From assembly GCF_040537815.1 (NCBI RefSeq), contig NZ_JBEWSZ010000001.1, positions 1,116,001 through 1,180,000 of the forward strand: a stretch of 64,000 bases of DNA. The letters run 5' to 3'. Each line of letters opens with the position of its first letter. The first letter of the stretch is position 1. The notes below the pieces were generated by a model. The model was not told the DNA's origin, made no database searches, and worked only from the letters and a program-made list of their open reading frames with translations. The position numbers and the translations under genes were made by a program. Source of the DNA: Mesorhizobium shangrilense (GTDB lineage Bacteria; Pseudomonadota; Alphaproteobacteria; Rhizobiales; Rhizobiaceae). Below are positions 35,095-48,095 of this stretch, piece by piece.

Positions 35095-37905
35095 CTATTC
35101 CGCGGCCCCTAGATAGTCAGACAGCGGCGGGCAGGAGCAGACGAGGTTGCGGTCACCGGCGACGTTGTCGATGCGTGACACGGGCGGCCAGTATTTGGCA
35201 GATGTGTCGGCATCACCTGCAGGATAGGCAGCCTCGAGCCGCGAGTACGGGTGGGTCCACTGGCCGGCCAGCGCCTCGGCGGCGGTGTGCGGTGCGTTGA
35301 CCAGCGGATTGTCGGCCAAGGGCCACTCGCCCCTGGCGACTTTCGCGGCTTCCCCCGCAATGGCGATCATCGCCTCGCAGAAGCGGTCGAGCTCGCGCTT
35401 GGGTTCGGATTCAGTCGGCTCGACCATCAGCGTGCCGGCCACCGGAAACGACATGGTCGGCGCGTGGAAGCCGTAGTCGATCAGGCGCTTGGCGATATCG
35501 TCGACACTGATGCCGGCGCTTTCCTTGAGAACGCGCGTGTCAAGGATGCATTCATGCGCGATACGATCGTGCCGACCCTTGTAGAGCAGGGGGAAGTGCG
35601 GCGCGAGCCGTGTCGCCACGTAGTTGGCCGAGATGATGGCGGTCTCCGTCGCCTGTTTCAGGCCAGCAGCGCCCATCATGCGGATATACATCCAGGTAAT
35701 CGGCAAGATGGAAGCGCTGCCGAACGGCGCTGCCGACACGGCATGCGCCGAGCCTTCGTTGATATGGCCGGGCAGATGGGGCTTCAGATGCGCCTTGACG
35801 CCGATCGGGCCGACGCCCGGGCCGCCGCCGCCATGCGGAATGCAGAAGGTCTTGTGCAGGTTCATGTGGCAGACATCGGCGCCGATATCGGCAGGCCGCG
35901 CCAGCGCGACCAGCGCGTTGAGGTTGGCGCCGTCGAAATAGACCTGGCCGCCATGCTCGTGGATGAGGGCGCAGAGGTGGCGCGCGCCTTCCTCGTAGAC
36001 GCCGTGCGTCGAGGGATAGGTGAACATCAAGGCCGCGAGATTCTTGGAATGCTCGTTGGCCTTGGCCCGCATATCGTCCATGTCGATATTGCCGTCCTCC
36101 AGGCAGCGCACGACGACAACGCTCATGCCGGCCATCGCCGCACTTGCCGGATTGGTGCCATGCGCGGAGGAGGGGATCAGGCAGACAGTGCGATGGCCTT
36201 CGCCGCGCGCGCGGTGATAGGCGCGGATGGCGAGCAGGCCGGCATATTCGCCCTGGCTGCCGGCATTGGGCTGCAGGCTGACGGCGTCGAAGCCGGTGAT
36301 CTCCGACAGCCACCCCTCCAGCTCGCCGACCATGGCGCGATAGCCGGCGGAATGGCTGGCCGGCGCGAAGGGATGCAGGTTGGCGACGCTCGGCCAGCTC
36401 ACCGGCATCATTTCCGCGGCGGCATTGAGCTTCATCGTGCAGGATCCCAGCGGGATCATGGTGCGGTCTAGCGCCAGGTCCTTGTCGGCCAGCCGGCGCA
36501 GCAAGCGCATCATGTCGGTTTCCGACTTGTTCTCATGGAAGACCGGCTGGGTCAGGAACTCTTTTCCACGCGGCTTGCCGGGAACGGTACTGTCGGCGGA
36601 CAGACCAGCCTTGGCGCCGAACAGGGCCGCGATCGCGTCGAGATCGGCGTCGGTCGAGGTCTCGTCGAAACTGATGCCGACATGGTCGGCATCGAGGAGG
36701 CGCAACAGCCGGCCGTCCCTTTCGGCGGCGGCCGCGATCTGGGCGGCCTCGCCCTTCACTTCCACCGTCACCATGTCGAAGCGGCTGGCGCCGAGCACAG
36801 AAACGCCGGCCGCCTTGAGGCCGTCTGCCAGACGATTTGCCAGCGCGTGGATGCGCCCGGCAATCGCCTGCAGCCCGGCTGGGCCGTGCCAGATGGCATA
36901 GGCCGTCGCCATGTTGGCAAGCAGCGCCTGCGCGGTGCAGATGTTGGAGGTCGCCTTGTCGCGGCGGATATGCTGCTCGCGCGTCTGCAAGGCCAGGCGG
37001 TATCCGGGGCGGCCCTTGCTGTCGGTCGACTGGCCAACGAGGCGGCCGGGCATCAGCCGCGTCAGTCTGTCGGAGACGGCGCAATAGGCAGCGTGCGGGC
37101 CGCCAAAGCCCATCGGCACGCCAAAGCGCTGCATGGGGCCGACGGCAATGTCGGCGCCGAGTTTCGCCGGTGCATCGGTCAGCGTCAGGCCGAGCGGGTC
37201 GGCGATGAAGACGACGAGCGCGCCGGTGGCGCGGGCCTTGTCGATCGCGGCCTTGTGGTTGCCATAGACGCCAAAGGTGTCTGGCCAGGAGACGAGCAGG
37301 GCGGCCGTGTTATCGTCGATCGTTTCGCCGTCGATCTCTATGCCGAGCGGCTCGGCGCGGGTACGCACGACATCCAGCGTCTGTGGGTGGGGCGTGCCGG
37401 CAAACGCGATCCTGGTCCGCTTGTCGCGATGATGGCGCAGCGCGATGCCAACGGCTTCGGCGACCGCGGTTGCTTCATCAAGCAGCGAGGCCGACGCCAC
37501 CGGCAGGCCGGTCAGTTCGGCGACCAGCGTCTGGAAATTGAACAGCATTTCCAGCCGGCCCTGGCTGATCTCGGCCTGATAGGGGGTGTAGGCCGTGTAC
37601 CAGGCCGGATTCTCGAACAGGTTGCGCTGGATGACTGGCGGCACGTGGACGCCATGATAGCCGGCGCCGATGAAGCTCTTCAGCACCGTATTGCCAGCCA
37701 TGATCGCCGACAATTCGGCCAGCGCTTCGGCTTCGCTGGCCGGCGCGGGCAGGGTCAGCGGCACGTCGAGGCGGATCGACTGCGGCACGGCCTGGCTGAT
37801 CAGCGTCTCGACGGACGGAACGCCGATCACGGCAAGCATGGCTCTGACATCGTTGACACCCGGACCGATATGGCGGGCCGAAAAGGGGGTAAGTGCTGCG
37901 CTCAT
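35095..37905 (-). CDS. gcvP: Glycine decarboxylase (P protein of the glycine cleavage system)
   Basis: The PLP-dependent P protein decarboxylates glycine and passes aminomethyl to GcvH. It is the long single-chain form, 936 residues, with duplicated halves. The PLP lysine sits in [16 protein letters not shown] (about Lys685), and [13 protein letters not shown] and [11 protein letters not shown] are conserved active-site blocks. It is the third gene of gcvT-gcvH-gcvP, all minus strand and under the tandem glycine riboswitch at 39438-39626. Long plus-strand ORFs opposite it are GC shadows. Confidence 0.97.
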   Translation of the reverse strand: MSAALTPFSARHIGPGVNDVRAMLAVIGVPSVETLISQAVPQSIRLDVPLTLPAPASEAEALAELSAIMAGNTVLKSFIGAGYHGVHVPPVIQRNLFENPAWYTAYTPYQAEISQGRLEMLFNFQTLVAELTGLPVASASLLDEATAVAEAVGIALRHHRDKRTRIAFAGTPHPQTLDVVRTRAEPLGIEIDGETIDDNTAALLVSWPDTFGVYGNHKAAIDKARATGALVVFIADPLGLTLTDAPAKLGADIAVGPMQRFGVPMGFGGPHAAYCAVSDRLTRLMPGRLVGQSTDSKGRPGYRLALQTREQHIRRDKATSNICTAQALLANMATAYAIWHGPAGLQAIAGRIHALANRLADGLKAAGVSVLGASRFDMVTVEVKGEAAQIAAAAERDGRLLRLLDADHVGISFDETSTDADLDAIAALFGAKAGLSADSTVPGKPRGKEFLTQPVFHENKSETDMMRLLRRLADKDLALDRTMIPLGSCTMKLNAAAEMMPVSWPSVANLHPFAPASHSAGYRAMVGELEGWLSEITGFDAVSLQPNAGSQGEYAGLLAIRAYHRARGEGHRTVCLIPSSAHGTNPASAAMAGMSVVVVRCLEDGNIDMDDMRAKANEHSKNLAALMFTYPSTHGVYEEGARHLCALIHEHGGQVYFDGANLNALVALARPADIGADVCHMNLHKTFCIPHGGGGPGVGPIGVKAHLKPHLPGHINEGSAHAVSAAPFGSASILPITWMYIRMMGAAGLKQATETAIISANYVATRLAPHFPLLYKGRHDRIAHECILDTRVLKESAGISVDDIAKRLIDYGFHAPTMSFPVAGTLMVEPTESEPKRELDRFCEAMIAIAGEAAKVARGEWPLADNPLVNAPHTAAEALAGQWTHPYSRLEAAYPAGDADTSAKYWPPVSRIDNVAGDRNLVCSCPPLSDYLGAAE

Positions 37906-37922
37906 CGTTTTCAGTCCTGTTG

Positions 37923-38291
37923 TCAGGCGATATGGGCTTTGTAGGCGGCCTCGTCCATGAGGCCGGCGAGCTGGCTTTCATCGGCCAGCTTCATCTTCCA
38001 CAGCCAGCCATTGCCGGTGGCCGCCGAATTGACCAGCGACGGGTCGGATGAGAGCGAGCCGTTAGCCTCGGTGATCTCGCCATCGACCGGCGCGTAGACA
38101 TCCGATGCAGCCTTGACGGATTCGACCACGACGGCCGTATCGCCCTTGGAAAGCTTCTTTCCCTTCTCGGGCAGTTCAACGAAGACGAGATCGCCAAGCT
38201 GCTCCTGCGCGTAGTCCGTGATGCCGACGGTGGCGATGCCGCCTTCGACGCGGAGCCACTCGTGATCGGTGGTGAAATAGGTTGTTGCCAT
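37923..38291 (-). CDS. gcvH: Glycine cleavage system H protein
   Basis: The 122-residue lipoyl carrier of the glycine cleavage system. The lipoylated lysine is Lys60 in [12 protein letters not shown], and the flanking [21 protein letters not shown] is the standard H-protein core. It lies between gcvT (5 bases) and gcvP (17 bases) in one operon. Length and motif agree with a functional protein. Confidence 0.97.
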   Translation of the reverse strand: MATTYFTTDHEWLRVEGGIATVGITDYAQEQLGDLVFVELPEKGKKLSKGDTAVVVESVKAASDVYAPVDGEITEANGSLSSDPSLVNSAATGNGWLWKMKLADESQLAGLMDEAAYKAHIA

Positions 38292-38296
38292 TGGAT

Positions 38297-39397
38297 TTAT
38301 CCTTTGCGGTAGCGATGTGGTGTGAAGGGTAGCGAACTGACATCGACGGGGATTTTTGTCCCGCGCACATCGGCGAAAACCCGTGTTCCGGGTTTTGCCA
38401 GCGGCGTCGCGACATAGCCCATGGCTACCGGGTGGCCGGCCGAGGGGCCGAAGCCGCCTGATGTGACGTGGCCGGCGGCATTGCCGTCGGCATCGAAAAG
38501 GGCAACGCCGGCGCGCACAGGCTGGCGGCCTTCCGGCTTAAGCCCGACGCGCTTCTGCGCGGGGCCTCGTTCCACGGCGGCGCGGAGCGCATCGGCGCCG
38601 ATGAACGCGCCGGACGCACGGATCTCCTTCGGGATCGCCCACATCAGTGCCGCACCTGCAGGGTCGGTCTCCGGCGTGATGTCCTGGCCGTGCAGGCAGA
38701 GGCCGGCTTCCAGCCGCAGGCTGTCGCGGGCGGCAAGGCCGATCCACAGCACGCGCTCGTCCTCCAGCAGTTTGGCGACGAGGTCGCGCGCATCAGCCTC
38801 CGGCAGGCCGATCTCAAAACCGTCTTCGCCGGTATAGCCTGAGCGGCTCATGAACCAGTTTTTCCGCGGTTCGATGCCATGCATGAACAGCAGCGAACCG
38901 GTCTCGATGCCGGCGCGAGACAGGACGGCCCAGGCCTCAGGCCCCTGGATGGCCAGGAAGACGCCGTCGAGGGCATCCACCTTGACGTCAAAATCCCCGG
39001 CTAGCGAACGCAGGTGCTTTTCGTCGGCGACGGCGTTGCCGGCGTTGGCGACCACCATGAATCTGGTATCGCCGAGCCTGGTGACGATCAGGTCGTCGAG
39101 GATGCCCGCCGCTTCATTGAGGAAGAATGTCAGCTTGGACTGCGAGATTTCGAGCGCGCCGGCATCCAGCGGGCAGGCGCGATTGAGCAGCGCGGCCGAA
39201 CCGGGTCCGCTGAGTTCGAACAGCTTCATATGCGAGATGTCGAACAGGCCGGCCTGTTCGCGGGTGTGCAGGTGTTCCTTCATGACGCCGGCCGGATAGG
39301 TCAGCGGCATGGACCAGCCGGCAAAGGCGCCGAAGCGCGCACCGGCGGCGATATGCATATCTTCGAGGGGAAGGTGTTTTGTGTCGTCGCCCGTCAT
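38297..39397 (-). CDS. gcvT: Aminomethyltransferase (T protein of the glycine cleavage system)
   Basis: Moves the methylene group from the H protein to tetrahydrofolate, releasing ammonia. 366 residues with the folate-binding GcvT fold: [33 protein letters not shown] near the N-terminus and [18 protein letters not shown] in the centre, followed by the C-terminal barrel with [21 protein letters not shown]. It is the first gene of the operon, 40 bases after the glycine riboswitch, so glycine level directly controls its expression. Confidence 0.96.
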   Translation of the reverse strand: MTGDDTKHLPLEDMHIAAGARFGAFAGWSMPLTYPAGVMKEHLHTREQAGLFDISHMKLFELSGPGSAALLNRACPLDAGALEISQSKLTFFLNEAAGILDDLIVTRLGDTRFMVVANAGNAVADEKHLRSLAGDFDVKVDALDGVFLAIQGPEAWAVLSRAGIETGSLLFMHGIEPRKNWFMSRSGYTGEDGFEIGLPEADARDLVAKLLEDERVLWIGLAARDSLRLEAGLCLHGQDITPETDPAGAALMWAIPKEIRASGAFIGADALRAAVERGPAQKRVGLKPEGRQPVRAGVALFDADGNAAGHVTSGGFGPSAGHPVAMGYVATPLAKPGTRVFADVRGTKIPVDVSSLPFTPHRYRKG

Positions 39398-39437
39398 GTC
39401 ATCTCCAGAGTCGCACGCAAGCGGCCGCGAATGGCGA

Positions 39438-39626
39438 CCAGTCCGTGCCCCTCTGTCTGAAGCCTGAGAGACTCGCGCAGCCGGAACTCTGTCAGCGGCG
39501 CTTACACCTTCGGCGCGGGGGCAAGCCCCGACTTTCCAGAGTGTCTTTCCCGTCTACGGTTCTTTTGCCTGAGAGATTTCGGGCGATTTCCCCTTCGGCG
39601 ACAGCTTTCGCTGCTCTCTCCCGCAA
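39438..39626 (-). promoter_or_regulatory. Tandem glycine riboswitch upstream of gcvT
   Basis: Two glycine aptamers follow each other in the leader of gcvTHP. On the minus strand aptamer 1 (about 39624-39533) reads GCGGGAGAG, GCCGAAGGGG, TCTCTCAGGCAAAAG and CACTCTGG. Aptamer 2 (about 39530-39440) reads GCGCCGAAGG, TCTCTCAGGC and GACAGAGGGG. These are the conserved cores of the gcvT riboswitch class. Glycine binding is expected to turn the operon on. I did not resolve the expression platform; it must lie within the last 40 bases before the ATG or overlap aptamer 2. Confidence 0.92.
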
Positions 39627-39814
39627 ACAGGTAGGACTCGAACCTCGAGCCCTCGACGCGCCATCCATAGCCCCTCAACGACACGTTGTCACCTGTCAGC
39701 GACGCATTACCGACAAGTCTTCGCTAACCACGCCGTTTGCCGGTTTTTCAAGACACTGCTGGTATTCTGGCTGATATCACGGGGATCCGCCGTGGCGGCG
39801 AACGGGGAAGAAAA

Positions 39815-40816
39815 ATGGGCGAATTGATCATGACCGCGCCAGTGGCGGGGCTGACTTCCAAGAATCGTATTGCTGCCGAGGACGTGCTCATGCTGCGCCG
39901 CGAAGTGTTCGCCGACGGCGTCGTGACACGCGGCGAAGCCGAAGCGCTGTTCGCACTCGACCAGACGGCGCGCGACAAGTGCCTCGAATGGGCGCCGTTC
40001 TTCGTCGAGGCGGTGACGGACTACATCGTCCATCAGGAAAAGCCTGAAGGCTATATCTCGCAGGAGAACGCCGACTGGCTGGTTCGCACCATCTCGCGCG
40101 ATGGCATGGTCGACAGCCGGACCGAACTCGAACTGCTGGTGCATGTTCTGGAAGAGGCGAGATCATCTCCCAGCCAGCTTTCTGCCTATGCACTGGAGCA
40201 GGTCGCCCATGCTGTAATAGATGGGAAGGGGCCACTGATGCGCGGCGGAAACCTGGTTCCCGGGCTGATCGCAAAGTCCGAGGTCGAGCTTCTGCGCCGC
40301 ATTCTCTATGCCTATGGTGGCGACGGCAACATCGCCGTCACCAAGGCCGAAGCCGAGATCCTGTTCAAGATCAACGAGCAGACGGCGGCGGCCAACAACG
40401 ATCCGTCCTGGAACGACCTGTTCGTCAAGGCGATCGCCAATTTCGTCATGTGTTCGGCCGGCTACGAACCGCCGACGCGCGACGTGGCGCTGCGCCACGA
40501 AGACTTCCTGGCGCATGCCGAGCCGGAGATCGGCGGCTTCTTCAGCCGCATGGTGTCGGGCGGGCTTGCCGGCATCATGGAAGCGTACAACTCGCCCGGC
40601 GATATCGAGGCTGATTGGGAATCGAAGAACAGGGCAGCCGAGGCGCTGGCGCGCCGCGCCGAAACGATCGACGCCAGCGAAGCGAAATGGCTGGCGGAGC
40701 GTATCGGCAGCGACCGTCCGTTGCGCGACAACGAACGCGCCTTGCTTACGCTGATCAAGCACGCCTCGCCGGAAATCCATCCAGTGCTGAAGCCGCTGCT
40801 CGACAAGGTAGCCTAA
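39815..40816 (+). CDS. Internally duplicated protein with EF-hand-like loops, function unknown
   Basis: A 333-residue cytoplasmic-looking protein without signal peptide or membrane span. It appears to be an internal duplication. Residues 29-115 and 165-320 share the order 'DG-x-V/I-T-x-G/A-EAE-x-LF', 'W-x2-(L)FV-x-A', 'A-x-WL-x-R/E' and a closing 'D-x3-R-x-E-L-x-LL'. The loops ADGVVTRGEAEAL (33-45), RDGMVDSRTELEL (95-107) and GGDGNIAVTKAEAEIL (168-183) resemble EF-hand or TerB-like metal sites. ATG 39815 follows GGGGAAG. I recognise it as a conserved rhizobial unknown, nothing more. It diverges from the gcv operon. Confidence 0.75.
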   Translation: MGELIMTAPVAGLTSKNRIAAEDVLMLRREVFADGVVTRGEAEALFALDQTARDKCLEWAPFFVEAVTDYIVHQEKPEGYISQENADWLVRTISRDGMVDSRTELELLVHVLEEARSSPSQLSAYALEQVAHAVIDGKGPLMRGGNLVPGLIAKSEVELLRRILYAYGGDGNIAVTKAEAEILFKINEQTAAANNDPSWNDLFVKAIANFVMCSAGYEPPTRDVALRHEDFLAHAEPEIGGFFSRMVSGGLAGIMEAYNSPGDIEADWESKNRAAEALARRAETIDASEAKWLAERIGSDRPLRDNERALLTLIKHASPEIHPVLKPLLDKVA

Positions 40817-40858
40817 GTCAGCAGGGCCAGATCAAGCGCCAAGAAATGGCTGGCGGCA

Positions 40859-41650
40859 TCAAATGCCGCCATACCAGTCATAGCCATTGTCTTCCCAATA
40901 ACCCCCGCGCCCTTCGCCGACATCGGCGAAGCTGTCGACGAGTTCAATCTTGGAAAGATACTTTGGCATCTTGTAGCCAAGCTGGCGCTCGACGCGGACG
41001 CGCAGCGGCGCGCCGTTCTCGACCGGTAGCGGCTTGCCGTTCAGGCCATAGGCCAAGATGGTCTGCGGGTGTCGGGCATCGATCAGGTCGATGGTGCCGT
41101 AGTATTTGACGTCGCCGGCAAGGCTGCGGTCGATCGTGTCGAGGCAATGGAACATCACGTAGCGTGCCTGCGGCTTGACCACGGCCTGGTCCAGCACCAG
41201 CGATAGCGGCGTTCCCGTCCATTTGGCGATGCAACTCCAGCCCTCGACGCAGTCGTGGCGGGTGATCTGGGTGCGGCTCGGCATGTTCATGATCTGGTCG
41301 CGGGTTAGCGACAGCGGTTTTTCGACAAGACCTGTAACCTCAAGCCGCCAGTCGGCGAAATTGTTGGCGAGCAGGCCCTTGTAGACGTCGTCGTCGGGTG
41401 CCGTGACGCCATTCGGCCGTTGTGGCTGGCGGATGTCGGCTTCCGTGAATTCCGGCGCCAGCGAATCGCGTCCGGCTAGCAGACGTTGCGCGCGCCATGT
41501 CAGGCCGTTGGCGTTTTCCAGGAAACTGCGCAGGCCATCGCCGATGCCGAGTTGGCTGTCGAAGGCATCGCAGCCCGACAGCATGATGCCGGATACGCCC
41601 AGGCTGGCGCCAGTGAGGAATTTCCTGCGGCTGATCTCGAACTTTGCCAT
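40859..41650 (-). CDS. Tat-exported sulfite-oxidase-type molybdoenzyme (MsrP/YedY-like)
   Basis: A 263-residue molybdopterin oxidoreductase. The N-terminus has a twin-arginine signal (SRRKFLTGASLG, residues 7-18) followed by LSGC, so the protein may be a Tat-exported lipoprotein at Cys27. The molybdenum ligand is Cys134 in RHDCVEGWSC, the sulfite-oxidase-family motif. It is shorter than MsrP and the substrate is unknown. GAGGAA before ATG 41650 sets the start; the ATG follows the cytochrome b stop by one base, making an operon in which the cytochrome is the likely electron partner. Confidence 0.88.
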   Translation of the reverse strand: MAKFEISRRKFLTGASLGVSGIMLSGCDAFDSQLGIGDGLRSFLENANGLTWRAQRLLAGRDSLAPEFTEADIRQPQRPNGVTAPDDDVYKGLLANNFADWRLEVTGLVEKPLSLTRDQIMNMPSRTQITRHDCVEGWSCIAKWTGTPLSLVLDQAVVKPQARYVMFHCLDTIDRSLAGDVKYYGTIDLIDARHPQTILAYGLNGKPLPVENGAPLRVRVERQLGYKMPKYLSKIELVDSFADVGEGRGGYWEDNGYDWYGGI

Positions 41651-41651
41651 G

Positions 41652-42575
41652 TCAGGAATTCCTCTTTGCGGGTTTGTTGTCATGTGCGGGAGGATCGGTG
41701 CGGTACCAGCCGGTGATGATCGAACGGAGTTCGTTGATCGGACCGGCGGCAATGATCATCAGTATATGCACGACGAAGAAGAGCACGAGCAGCACCATCA
41801 CGCTGAAATGGATGGTCCGCGCCGTCTGGCGGCCACCGAGCAGATCGTTCAGGAACGGCAGCACCGAATTCATGCTCGGCGACATGGCCAATCCGGTGAT
41901 GATCATCAGCGGCAAGAGTACGAACAGCACGCCGCCGTAGGCCATCTTCTGCAGCGTGTTGTATTCGCGGGTGTGGTGGAATTTGAGCTTCGCGTGGTCG
42001 ATGATGTCTTGCGGCAGCCGCTTGATATCATCGATGCGTGGCGCAAGATCGCGGCGGATATGGCCGTTGATCAGGCTGGCGACCAGCCAGACGATCAGCG
42101 TCGTGACCAATATCCATGCGAAGAAGAAATGCACGACGCGCGCGGTGCCGAGGTCATAGTAGGACGGGATCGTCGCCCATGATGGGAAGCCGCGCGCTGT
42201 CTCCTGGCCGGCCGGGCCGGACCAGCCGAGCACGCCGGTGGTGTCGAAACGATGCCCGAGGATTTCAGTATAGCCGCGCGAGCCGTTGGCGGTGTTTTCC
42301 GCGCCAATGGCAAAGACCGTGTTGTTGAATTCGAAGCCGGACTGCTTGCCGATATAGAGCTGGGGGCGGGCGTTGAAGATCTGCAAGCCCGAGAGCAGCA
42401 TGAAGAATAGTGAGATAGCCCAGAGCCAATGCGTCAGCCGCGTCCAGTGTGATTGCCGGTAGATCAGCGTTTTTTCGTTCGACACCGGAGTATCTGGCCC
42501 GGTGGCGGATTGGCTTCTGACAACCGATTCCATCTGTCTCGTCTCCCGGCCTCGCGACGTGGCCTGCGTGCTCAT
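41652..42575 (-). CDS. Cytochrome b/b6-domain membrane protein, electron partner of the molybdoenzyme
   Basis: A 307-residue membrane protein of the Ni/Fe-hydrogenase/formate-dehydrogenase cytochrome b561 type. Four hydrophobic spans are visible, with haem-ligand histidines in RLTHWLW (first span), ARVVHFFFAW (second) and HFSVMVLLVLFFVVH (last). A large periplasmic loop (about 65-145) lies between the first two. This differs from MsrQ, the usual partner of MsrP. ATG 42575 is chosen for AGGAGG just upstream; 42533 is an alternative. Confidence 0.85.
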   Translation of the reverse strand: MSTQATSRGRETRQMESVVRSQSATGPDTPVSNEKTLIYRQSHWTRLTHWLWAISLFFMLLSGLQIFNARPQLYIGKQSGFEFNNTVFAIGAENTANGSRGYTEILGHRFDTTGVLGWSGPAGQETARGFPSWATIPSYYDLGTARVVHFFFAWILVTTLIVWLVASLINGHIRRDLAPRIDDIKRLPQDIIDHAKLKFHHTREYNTLQKMAYGGVLFVLLPLMIITGLAMSPSMNSVLPFLNDLLGGRQTARTIHFSVMVLLVLFFVVHILMIIAAGPINELRSIITGWYRTDPPAHDNKPAKRNS

Positions 42576-42629
42576 TGTCCTCCTGATACGTCGCGATCCA
42601 AACCAATGTTTCATCCGATCACGGATTTA

Positions 42630-43307
42630 TTACGGACCGCCAAGGCTGACCGCGAGATTGACGGCTGCGGCGACGATGACCGTGTTGAAGAAGAACGACA
42701 GGATCGAATGGACAAGCACGACACAGCGCATATGCGTCGTCGAGATGTTGGTGTCGGCGGTCTGCGCCGTCATGCCGATAACGGCCGAGAAGTACAGGAA
42801 ATCCCAGCCTTCCGGCCGTTTGTCGCCTGGAAAGAGCAGGCCGCCGACAGGAGCTTTCTTCCTGGTCTTGGCGTCGGTGGTATCGCCGTCCATCCAGTAG
42901 ACATGGGCATAGTGGAGCGCTGCCATGGCATGGATGGTGAACCAGCCGAGCGGGATGGACAGCAGCGCGAAGCCGAGTTCGATGGGGTGGCCTTTGTCCT
43001 TCTGATTGATCAGCAGGAACAATGAGACGACGGCAACGCAGACGACGACGAGCGTCACGGCAAAGATGACCAGAACAGGCTGATCGGTGGCGCGCGCGTT
43101 CTTGCTGAGGTAGGCGCCGGTGAACTTCGGCATCTGGGCAACGACCAGGATAACGTAAGCGGCAAAGAATGCGTTGGCACCGATCGAATAGGCAAGCGGG
43201 GCGTGAAGCAGCAACGCAACGACAAGTGCCAAAACGCCAAGGCAGGCCGACACCGCGAACATCATGTGGCGCTGCATGGGGCTCTTCATCGCAATTTCGG
43301 CGGCCAT
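42630..43307 (-). CDS. DUF1345 domain-containing membrane protein
   Basis: A 225-residue membrane protein with about six spans in the DUF1345 arrangement. YWMDGDTTDAKTRKKAPVGGLLFPGDKRPEGWDFLYFSAVIGMTAQTADTNIST is the conserved stretch, with the acidic TADTN before the last spans, as in ion-channel-like filters. Function is unknown; members are sometimes likened to channels or transporters. It lies upstream of the cytochrome b gene on the same strand with a 54-base gap, so a shared transcript is possible but not shown. Confidence 0.88.
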   Translation of the reverse strand: MAAEIAMKSPMQRHMMFAVSACLGVLALVVALLLHAPLAYSIGANAFFAAYVILVVAQMPKFTGAYLSKNARATDQPVLVIFAVTLVVVCVAVVSLFLLINQKDKGHPIELGFALLSIPLGWFTIHAMAALHYAHVYWMDGDTTDAKTRKKAPVGGLLFPGDKRPEGWDFLYFSAVIGMTAQTADTNISTTHMRCVVLVHSILSFFFNTVIVAAAVNLAVSLGGP

Positions 43308-43342
43308 GGCGGTCCCAGCCCTGGATGGTATGGCGCTCTGTT

Positions 43343-43810
43343 CTAGCCCGGTGTGGCGGTTTTCAGGGCGCGCCGCAAGATGCGGTCGAGTTCGCCGAGA
43401 AACCGCGAACGGTCCTGCGGCGCGAAGCTGGCATTGTAGCCCTTGCTTTCGCCGGTCTCGCGCAAATGCTGCTTGAGATCACGCATCGCCACCGCCATGC
43501 CGATCGTCTCAGGCGTGAACGGGCGTCCTGTCGGCCCTAGCACATGCGCGCCGAGCGCCACGGAGCGGGCCGCAAGCGGGATGTCCGCAGTCACCACGAT
43601 GTCATTGGCCTGAGCATTCTCGACGATCCAGTCGTCGGCGGCGTCGGCTCCCTTGGAGACGACGACATTGCGGACCATTGGATCGCGGGAAGGGCGCAGG
43701 CCGCCATTGGAGACGTAGGTAACGACGACGCCGTGACGCTCGGCCACTTTTTCGACTTCGGCTTTCACCGGGCAGGCGTCAGCGTCGACGTAGATGGCGG
43801 GTGCGGTCAT
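43343..43810 (-). CDS. YaiI/YqxD family (DUF188) protein
   Basis: A 155-residue DUF188 protein with the family signature YVDADACPVKAEVEKVAERHG at the N-terminus, SKGADAADDWIVENA and the VTADIPLAA block. The three acidic clusters resemble a PIN-like nuclease core, but the activity of this family is not established. It is a single gene between a hairpin (43828-43856) and the DUF1345 gene. The start at 43810 fits because the family begins there. Confidence 0.9.
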   Translation of the reverse strand: MTAPAIYVDADACPVKAEVEKVAERHGVVVTYVSNGGLRPSRDPMVRNVVVSKGADAADDWIVENAQANDIVVTADIPLAARSVALGAHVLGPTGRPFTPETIGMAVAMRDLKQHLRETGESKGYNASFAPQDRSRFLGELDRILRRALKTATPG

Positions 43811-43827
43811 CGTTCATTCCAATAAGG

Positions 43828-43856
43828 ATGGGGCCGGTGATTTCTTCCGGCCCCAT
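43828..43856 (-). terminator. Hairpin terminator after gfa
   Basis: ATGGGGCCGG (43828-43837) and CCGGCCCCAT (43847-43856) form a perfect 10-bp stem with a 9-base loop, 20 bases past the gfa stop. On the minus strand it is followed by CCTTATT, a weak T-run. It also sits just before the DUF188 start and separates the two genes. Confidence 0.55.
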
Positions 43857-43876
43857 GGATACCATCTGATAGGGCG

Positions 43877-44446
43877 CTATGCCGGCAAGGCGCCGGACTT
43901 CTTCGCGGTCCAGGTGGCGATATAGTCCATCAGGCCCGGGCTGAGGCAATCGTAGGGTTCGAGACCGGTCTTTTTCAACTGGCCGCGAATGCCATCCATC
44001 CGCTTCGGGTCGACACCGGATTCGATGATCGAGGATACGAAGGCGGCGAAGCCCGGAGGCGACCAGCCGTCTTCGACAAAACGCTCGGGATGGATGAAGG
44101 TCAGGCCCTTGAACGGATGGTCGCGCTCGACCGGCCCGTGCATGTGGACGCCGCAGCCGGTGCAGGCATGGCGCTGGATCAGCGCGCTCGCGTCGACCAC
44201 TTTGAGCTTGTCGCCATTCTCGGTGACCGTGACGTCGCCCGTACCGGCCACGGCAACGACCGAGAACACAGCGCCTTCAGGTTTCCAGCACTTGGTGCAG
44301 CCGCAGGCGTGGTTGTGGGCGATCTGGCCCTTGATCTTCACCTTCACCGGCTTGCTGGTGCAAGCGCAGACCAGCGTGCCGCCGGCGAAGCTCGCGCTTT
44401 CCTTGGGCAGGCCGTTGTCGATTTTCGGATGCAGTTTTTCCGCCAT
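43877..44446 (-). CDS. gfa: S-(hydroxymethyl)glutathione synthase (glutathione-dependent formaldehyde-activating enzyme)
   Basis: Gfa speeds the joining of formaldehyde to glutathione, the first step of glutathione-dependent formaldehyde removal. The 189 residues keep the zinc-binding cysteine pattern of the Gfa/Mss4 fold: CACTS near residue 28, HACGCTKCW near 48 and [12 protein letters not shown] near 100. ATG 44446 is preceded by GGAGGAG, setting the start. frmA lies 169 bases upstream on the same strand, so the two enzymes of the pathway are adjacent. An imperfect hairpin (44522-44553) lies in the gap between them. Confidence 0.95.
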   Translation of the reverse strand: MAEKLHPKIDNGLPKESASFAGGTLVCACTSKPVKVKIKGQIAHNHACGCTKCWKPEGAVFSVVAVAGTGDVTVTENGDKLKVVDASALIQRHACTGCGVHMHGPVERDHPFKGLTFIHPERFVEDGWSPPGFAAFVSSIIESGVDPKRMDGIRGQLKKTGLEPYDCLSPGLMDYIATWTAKKSGALPA

Positions 44447-44615
44447 GTCTTCTCCTCCCATGTTGTGAACCACAGAGGTCGCGGGCCGGTTGGTCCGCGG
44501 CATGTCGTTCTGGCAACGCACGGTCCGCCAAAATTTGATGGTTTTGGCTGACCGTACGCAGATTCAATGGAGCGCGACCGGACGCCGCCTTGCATCCGCT
44601 CCTTGTGGTCGCGTC

Positions 44616-45743
<1,128 letters not shown>

Positions 45744-45942
45744 GAGGCGTCCTCCAATGCGAATTTTTTTCCAAGGTTTCAGGTTTTCTCGACACGATCA
45801 ACTGGAAGCTGGTGGCGGGATTGTGCCACGGCGACGAATTGGAATCGCAAATCGATTGAAAGGCGGTGAATTACACGGCCGGCTTGACCCCACAAGCACA
45901 AGCCATAAAAGGAACGGCCGACCGGAGGGGAATGACCTCAGC

Positions 45943-47955
<2,013 letters not shown>

Positions 47956-48095
47956 GGCTTGTGGCCTTGCATCGCCAGCGTCGGTTTCGTTTGGCCGCGA
48001 CCTATCTGTGAACAGGCAATCGCTGGACTCGCATCCGGCCGTCCCGGACAATACATCCTGATGACCTGAGTCCTTTCGAACGGCGCGAAAACACC

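Noticed and set aside
36535..37944. Plus-strand ORF of 469 residues opposite gcvP
   Set aside because: Gly/Arg/Ala-rich shadow of gcvP with no recognisable motif.
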